A DNA stretch of 52,317 nucleotides from an uncultured Bifidobacterium sp. (GTDB lineage Bacteria; Actinomycetota; Actinomycetes; Actinomycetales; Bifidobacteriaceae). Below are positions 49,388-52,317 of this stretch, in pieces (the stretch's first letter is position 1; each line of letters opens with the position of its first letter). The stretch lies in NCBI RefSeq assembly GCF_945269915.1, contig NZ_CALYOY010000013.1, forward strand, positions 1 to 52,317. Direction: 5' to 3'. The translations under genes were made by a program, and so were the position numbers. The notes under the pieces are model-generated. The model ran no database searches. It worked only from the letters and a program-made list of their open reading frames with translations, and was not told the DNA's origin.

Positions 49388-52317
49388 ATGGAAATCAGTC
49401 GATTCGCCTGCGTCCTTTTCGATCTGGATGGGGTGCTCGTACCCACCACCAAGCTGCACAAGGCGGCTTGGAAGCAGCTCTTTGATAAGGTCCTGCCCAA
49501 GGGTTCCGAGCCCTATACCGAGCAGGACTACTACACCTATGTGGATGGCAAGCCCCGTTATGACGGAGTCGATGCCCTCCTGAGGAGTCGGGGCATCGAG
49601 CTGGACTGGGGGAGCCCGACCGATGGACCGGATGCCAAGACGGTCTGCGGGTATGGCAATCGAAAAAACTCCACCTTCGAGCGTCTGCTCAACGAAAAGG
49701 GCATCAACCCCTACCCCGATACGGTGGACGTGCTGCGTCACCTGACCACCAATGGGAAGCGCCTGGCCGTGGTCTCCAGTTCGAAGAACACGGCCGCGGT
49801 CCTGGAGGCCGCCGGCATCGCAGGGTTCTTCGAGACGGTGGTGGACGGGAACACCAAGAGCGAGCAGGGTCTCAAGGGCAAGCCCGCCCCCGACACCTAT
49901 GCATATGCAGCCAAACTGCTGGGTTTGCGCAACCAGGATGCCATCGTGGTGGAGGATGCCCTCTCCGGGGTGGAGGCTGGCCACGCCGGTCGGTTCGGTC
50001 TGGTAGTCGGCGTGGACCGGGGGGCAGGTCGGCAGAACCTGCTGGACTCGGGTGCCGATACCGTCATCGACAATCTGATCGAGCTGATCGAGGACGACGG
50101 GGGAGAGCGCCGGCTCGGGGAGAATCCCGACCTGGACCCGGACCGGTACCCCATCGATGAATGGGCCTTCACCGAGGTGGGTCGCCCCAACACGGTCAGC
50201 GCCACCAACTTTTCGGTGACCAACGGCAACATCGGTGTCCGTGGCCAAGGCGACGGCACCCGCTGCCTGGGAAGTGGAACCTTCCTGAGCGGCTTCCACG
50301 ACACCTTCGACATCACCCACCCGGAGGGGGGCTACGGGTATGCCAAGGTGGGCCAGCTGATTCAGGGTGTCCCGGACGCTTCGGACTTCACCTTCAAGGT
50401 GGAAGGAATCCCCCTGAGGCATCCCCAGGAGAACCGGCAGAGCCTGGATTTCCGCTCCGGCATCTGCACCACCACCTACCGATACCAGCTGGATGACGGA
50501 ACCCGTCTCACAATCAGCCTGGAACGGATGGCCTGTCTCTTCGACAGGAGTCTGACCGTCACCATGGTCCAGGTGGATTCCCCGGACCGCGACATGACCG
50601 TGGTGGTGGATGGCGCCGTCAACGCCGATATGCCTCATCGTTCGGTGACCGATGACCCCCGCAAGTCCCAGATCATCGACGGGTGTGGTATCCACGAGGT
50701 CCTCGACAACGAGGTCTACCCGGCGGCCGGCGGCGACTGCCGGGTCTACCGGTGCAACAATTCGCGGTTGAGTGTGGCCCTTGGAATCAGACAGACCAAG
50801 AACGGTCAGCCGGTCGACGGCCAGTCCTGGCGTCTGGACATCAAGCGCGGCGGTTCCGCCCGCCTGGTCCGCTATGCCGTCTACCAAAGCCATCCCATCC
50901 TGCCCCAGGGCACCACCGGCAACGGCCTGGTCGTCCAGACCCAGAGGGAGGGCACCCGCAACCTGGTCGAGGATTGCCGCGACATCCTTGATGAGTTCAG
51001 TGCCCAGGACCTCCAGGATCTGAAGGACCGCCAGCGCGAATGGCTGGACAGGTTCTGGGAGCGCGAGGACATCCGCGTGGAGGCCAAGGATCAGGGCCGC
51101 ACCCAGCAACTGGTGCACTGGGAGCTCTTCCAGCTGGCCCAGTCCACGGCACAGATCACCAACGGGGTCGGCGCCAAGGGGTTGAGTGGGTCCGGTTACA
51201 GCGGCCATTACTTCTGGGATACCGAAATCTACATTCTCCCCTTCCTGACCTATTCGGACCCCAAGCGGGCCAGGTCGGTGCTCCACTATCGTTACCTGAT
51301 GCTGCCGGCGGCCCGTCGCAGGGCCGCAGCCCTGAACCTGGGCGGGGGCCTCTTCCCCTGGCGGACCATGAACGGGGAGGAGGCCTCGGCCTACTTCCCG
51401 ACGGGTACTGCCCAGTATCATATCGATGCCGACGTGGCCTACGCGGTGGCCCAGTATGTGCAGGTCAGCAATGACCAGGACTTCCTGGAGACCGAGGGAA
51501 TCGACATTCTCGTCGAGACCGCCCGCCTCTGGATGAGCCTGGGACGGTACAAGGCCGACGGCCGCTTCCATATTCACTGTGTGACCGGGCCTGACGAGTA
51601 CACCGTTCTGGTGGATGACAACCTCTACACCAACGAGATGGCCAGATTCAACCTTCTGGCCGCTTACCGGGCCTATGAGTACCTGCGCAAGAACCGTGTG
51701 GATCTGATCGGCTCCATCCGCACGCGTCTGCACTTCGAAGATGACGAGGCCCAGGAGTGGATCCGGGCCGCCGAAGCCATGTTCGTCCCCTACGACAACA
51801 ACGAGGGGGTGCACGCCCAGGACGCCCAGTTCATGGAGCGCCCCATCTGGCACTTCGACCGGTTCACGGCCCGTCCCCTCCTGCTCTACTATCACCCGTT
51901 GGTGATCTACCGGCATAAGGTCCTCAAGCAGACCGACGTGGTCATGGCGCTCTACCTGCTCAGCTCCTGGTTCACGCCCGAGCAGAAACTGGCCGACTTC
52001 GACTATTATGATCCGCTGACCACCGGGGATTCCACCCTTTCCGCGGCCTCCCAATCCATTGTGGCCGCCGAGGTGGGTCGGGATGACCTGGCCATGAAGT
52101 ACTTCCGGCAGTCCCTTTTCACCGACGTTTCCGACATGCATGCCAACACCGCGGATGGAATCCATCTGGCGGCCTGCGGCGGGGTGTGGTCCGCGCTGGT
52201 CTGTGGTTTCGGTGGTCTGCGCGACACCGGCGGTACAAGACTGAGCATCGATCCCCACCTGCCCAAGGAGTGGGATTCCCTGTCTTACCAGCTGACCGTG
52301 GGTGAGACCCGGTTCAG
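49388..52317 (+). CDS. Beta-phosphoglucomutase/GH65 phosphorylase fusion (partial, 3' end missing)
   Basis: The frame stays open from ATG 49388 past the window end (976 complete codons seen). Residues 1-220 form a HAD-type beta-phosphoglucomutase: Asp12 and Asp14 in FDLDGVLV, SSSKN (motif II), GKPAPDTY (motif III) and VEDALSGVEAG (motif IV). Residues from about 240 onward are a GH65 disaccharide phosphorylase, with catalytic Glu737 in TGPDEYT. Fused, they would convert an alpha-linked disaccharide (maltose, trehalose, kojibiose or similar) and phosphate to beta-glucose 1-phosphate and then glucose 6-phosphate. The ribosome site is modest (AGGA). The exact disaccharide cannot be assigned from what is visible. 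Confidence 0.93.
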   Translation, partial: MEISRFACVLFDLDGVLVPTTKLHKAAWKQLFDKVLPKGSEPYTEQDYYTYVDGKPRYDGVDALLRSRGIELDWGSPTDGPDAKTVCGYGNRKNSTFERLLNEKGINPYPDTVDVLRHLTTNGKRLAVVSSSKNTAAVLEAAGIAGFFETVVDGNTKSEQGLKGKPAPDTYAYAAKLLGLRNQDAIVVEDALSGVEAGHAGRFGLVVGVDRGAGRQNLLDSGADTVIDNLIELIEDDGGERRLGENPDLDPDRYPIDEWAFTEVGRPNTVSATNFSVTNGNIGVRGQGDGTRCLGSGTFLSGFHDTFDITHPEGGYGYAKVGQLIQGVPDASDFTFKVEGIPLRHPQENRQSLDFRSGICTTTYRYQLDDGTRLTISLERMACLFDRSLTVTMVQVDSPDRDMTVVVDGAVNADMPHRSVTDDPRKSQIIDGCGIHEVLDNEVYPAAGGDCRVYRCNNSRLSVALGIRQTKNGQPVDGQSWRLDIKRGGSARLVRYAVYQSHPILPQGTTGNGLVVQTQREGTRNLVEDCRDILDEFSAQDLQDLKDRQREWLDRFWEREDIRVEAKDQGRTQQLVHWELFQLAQSTAQITNGVGAKGLSGSGYSGHYFWDTEIYILPFLTYSDPKRARSVLHYRYLMLPAARRRAAALNLGGGLFPWRTMNGEEASAYFPTGTAQYHIDADVAYAVAQYVQVSNDQDFLETEGIDILVETARLWMSLGRYKADGRFHIHCVTGPDEYTVLVDDNLYTNEMARFNLLAAYRAYEYLRKNRVDLIGSIRTRLHFEDDEAQEWIRAAEAMFVPYDNNEGVHAQDAQFMERPIWHFDRFTARPLLLYYHPLVIYRHKVLKQTDVVMALYLLSSWFTPEQKLADFDYYDPLTTGDSTLSAASQSIVAAEVGRDDLAMKYFRQSLFTDVSDMHANTADGIHLAACGGVWSALVCGFGGLRDTGGTRLSIDPHLPKEWDSLSYQLTVGETRF

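Noticed and set aside
49283-52258. Open frame of 991 codons on the minus strand
   Set aside because: It lies opposite the HAD-GH65 gene; its sequence is low in sense for any fold and comes from the codon bias of the real gene on the plus strand, which has all catalytic motifs.

Overview
The window looks like a chromosomal segment of a high-GC actinobacterium of the Bifidobacteriaceae. This is an inference from gene content: glycogen phosphorylase, a MalQ-type glucanotransferase, GH13 alpha-glucosidase, sugar ABC importers without their own ATPase, an HspR-controlled dnaK-grpE-dnaJ-hspR operon with a zinc-less DnaJ, a protein O-mannosyltransferase next to rsmI and metG, and a HAD-GH65 fusion. 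The combination fits plant- or insect-associated bifidobacteria, but the sequence alone does not fix a species.

Layout. 1-3.8 kb: aldo/keto reductase, a small CxxC protein, NfsA-like nitroreductase, a DUF4235 membrane protein and a histidine phosphatase. 3.8-24 kb: a carbohydrate block made of glgP, a LacI repressor, three paralogous sugar-binding lipoproteins, two apparently identical permease pairs, a YesL/DUF624 protein, a second LacI regulator, an atypical GH32 enzyme, GH13 alpha-glucosidase and malQ. 24-30.6 kb: the dnaK heat-shock operon and a DEAD-box helicase. 30.7-36.4 kb: a sugar-acid-like locus (GntR regulator, transketolase, MFS transporter, mandelate-racemase-type dehydratase). 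36.6-37.1 kb: a decayed copy of DEAD-box helicase sequence. 37.4-40 kb: two Pro/Gln-rich membrane proteins of DUF4190 type. 40.1-52.3 kb: tRNA-Ala(CGC), DedA, GH1 beta-glucosidase, protein O-mannosyltransferase, rsmI, a coupled pair of uncharacterised genes, metG, and a HAD-GH65 phosphorylase fusion that runs off the window end.

How it works together. GlgP, MalQ, the GH13, GH1 and GH32 enzymes and the HAD-GH65 fusion all release or phosphorolyse glucose or fructose units. The binding proteins and permeases would bring in oligosaccharides using an ATPase encoded elsewhere. A similar 12-bp LacI-type operator lies before glgP, the first LacI gene, the first binding-protein operon and malQ, so these are probably one regulon. 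A different motif (TAAGYGCTTA) precedes the GH32 gene and the second binding-protein operon.

Most striking observations: a 1,704-bp direct repeat carrying both permease genes, 8,131 bp apart, with no difference seen, which could loop out the GH32/SBP2/SBP3 module; a third-codon-position gradient inside those permeases; a near-consensus parS site inside rsmI about 2.3 kb from a perfect DnaA box; a helicase-tail pseudogene 6.5 kb from its intact relative; and an 18-bp perfect palindrome before hspR.
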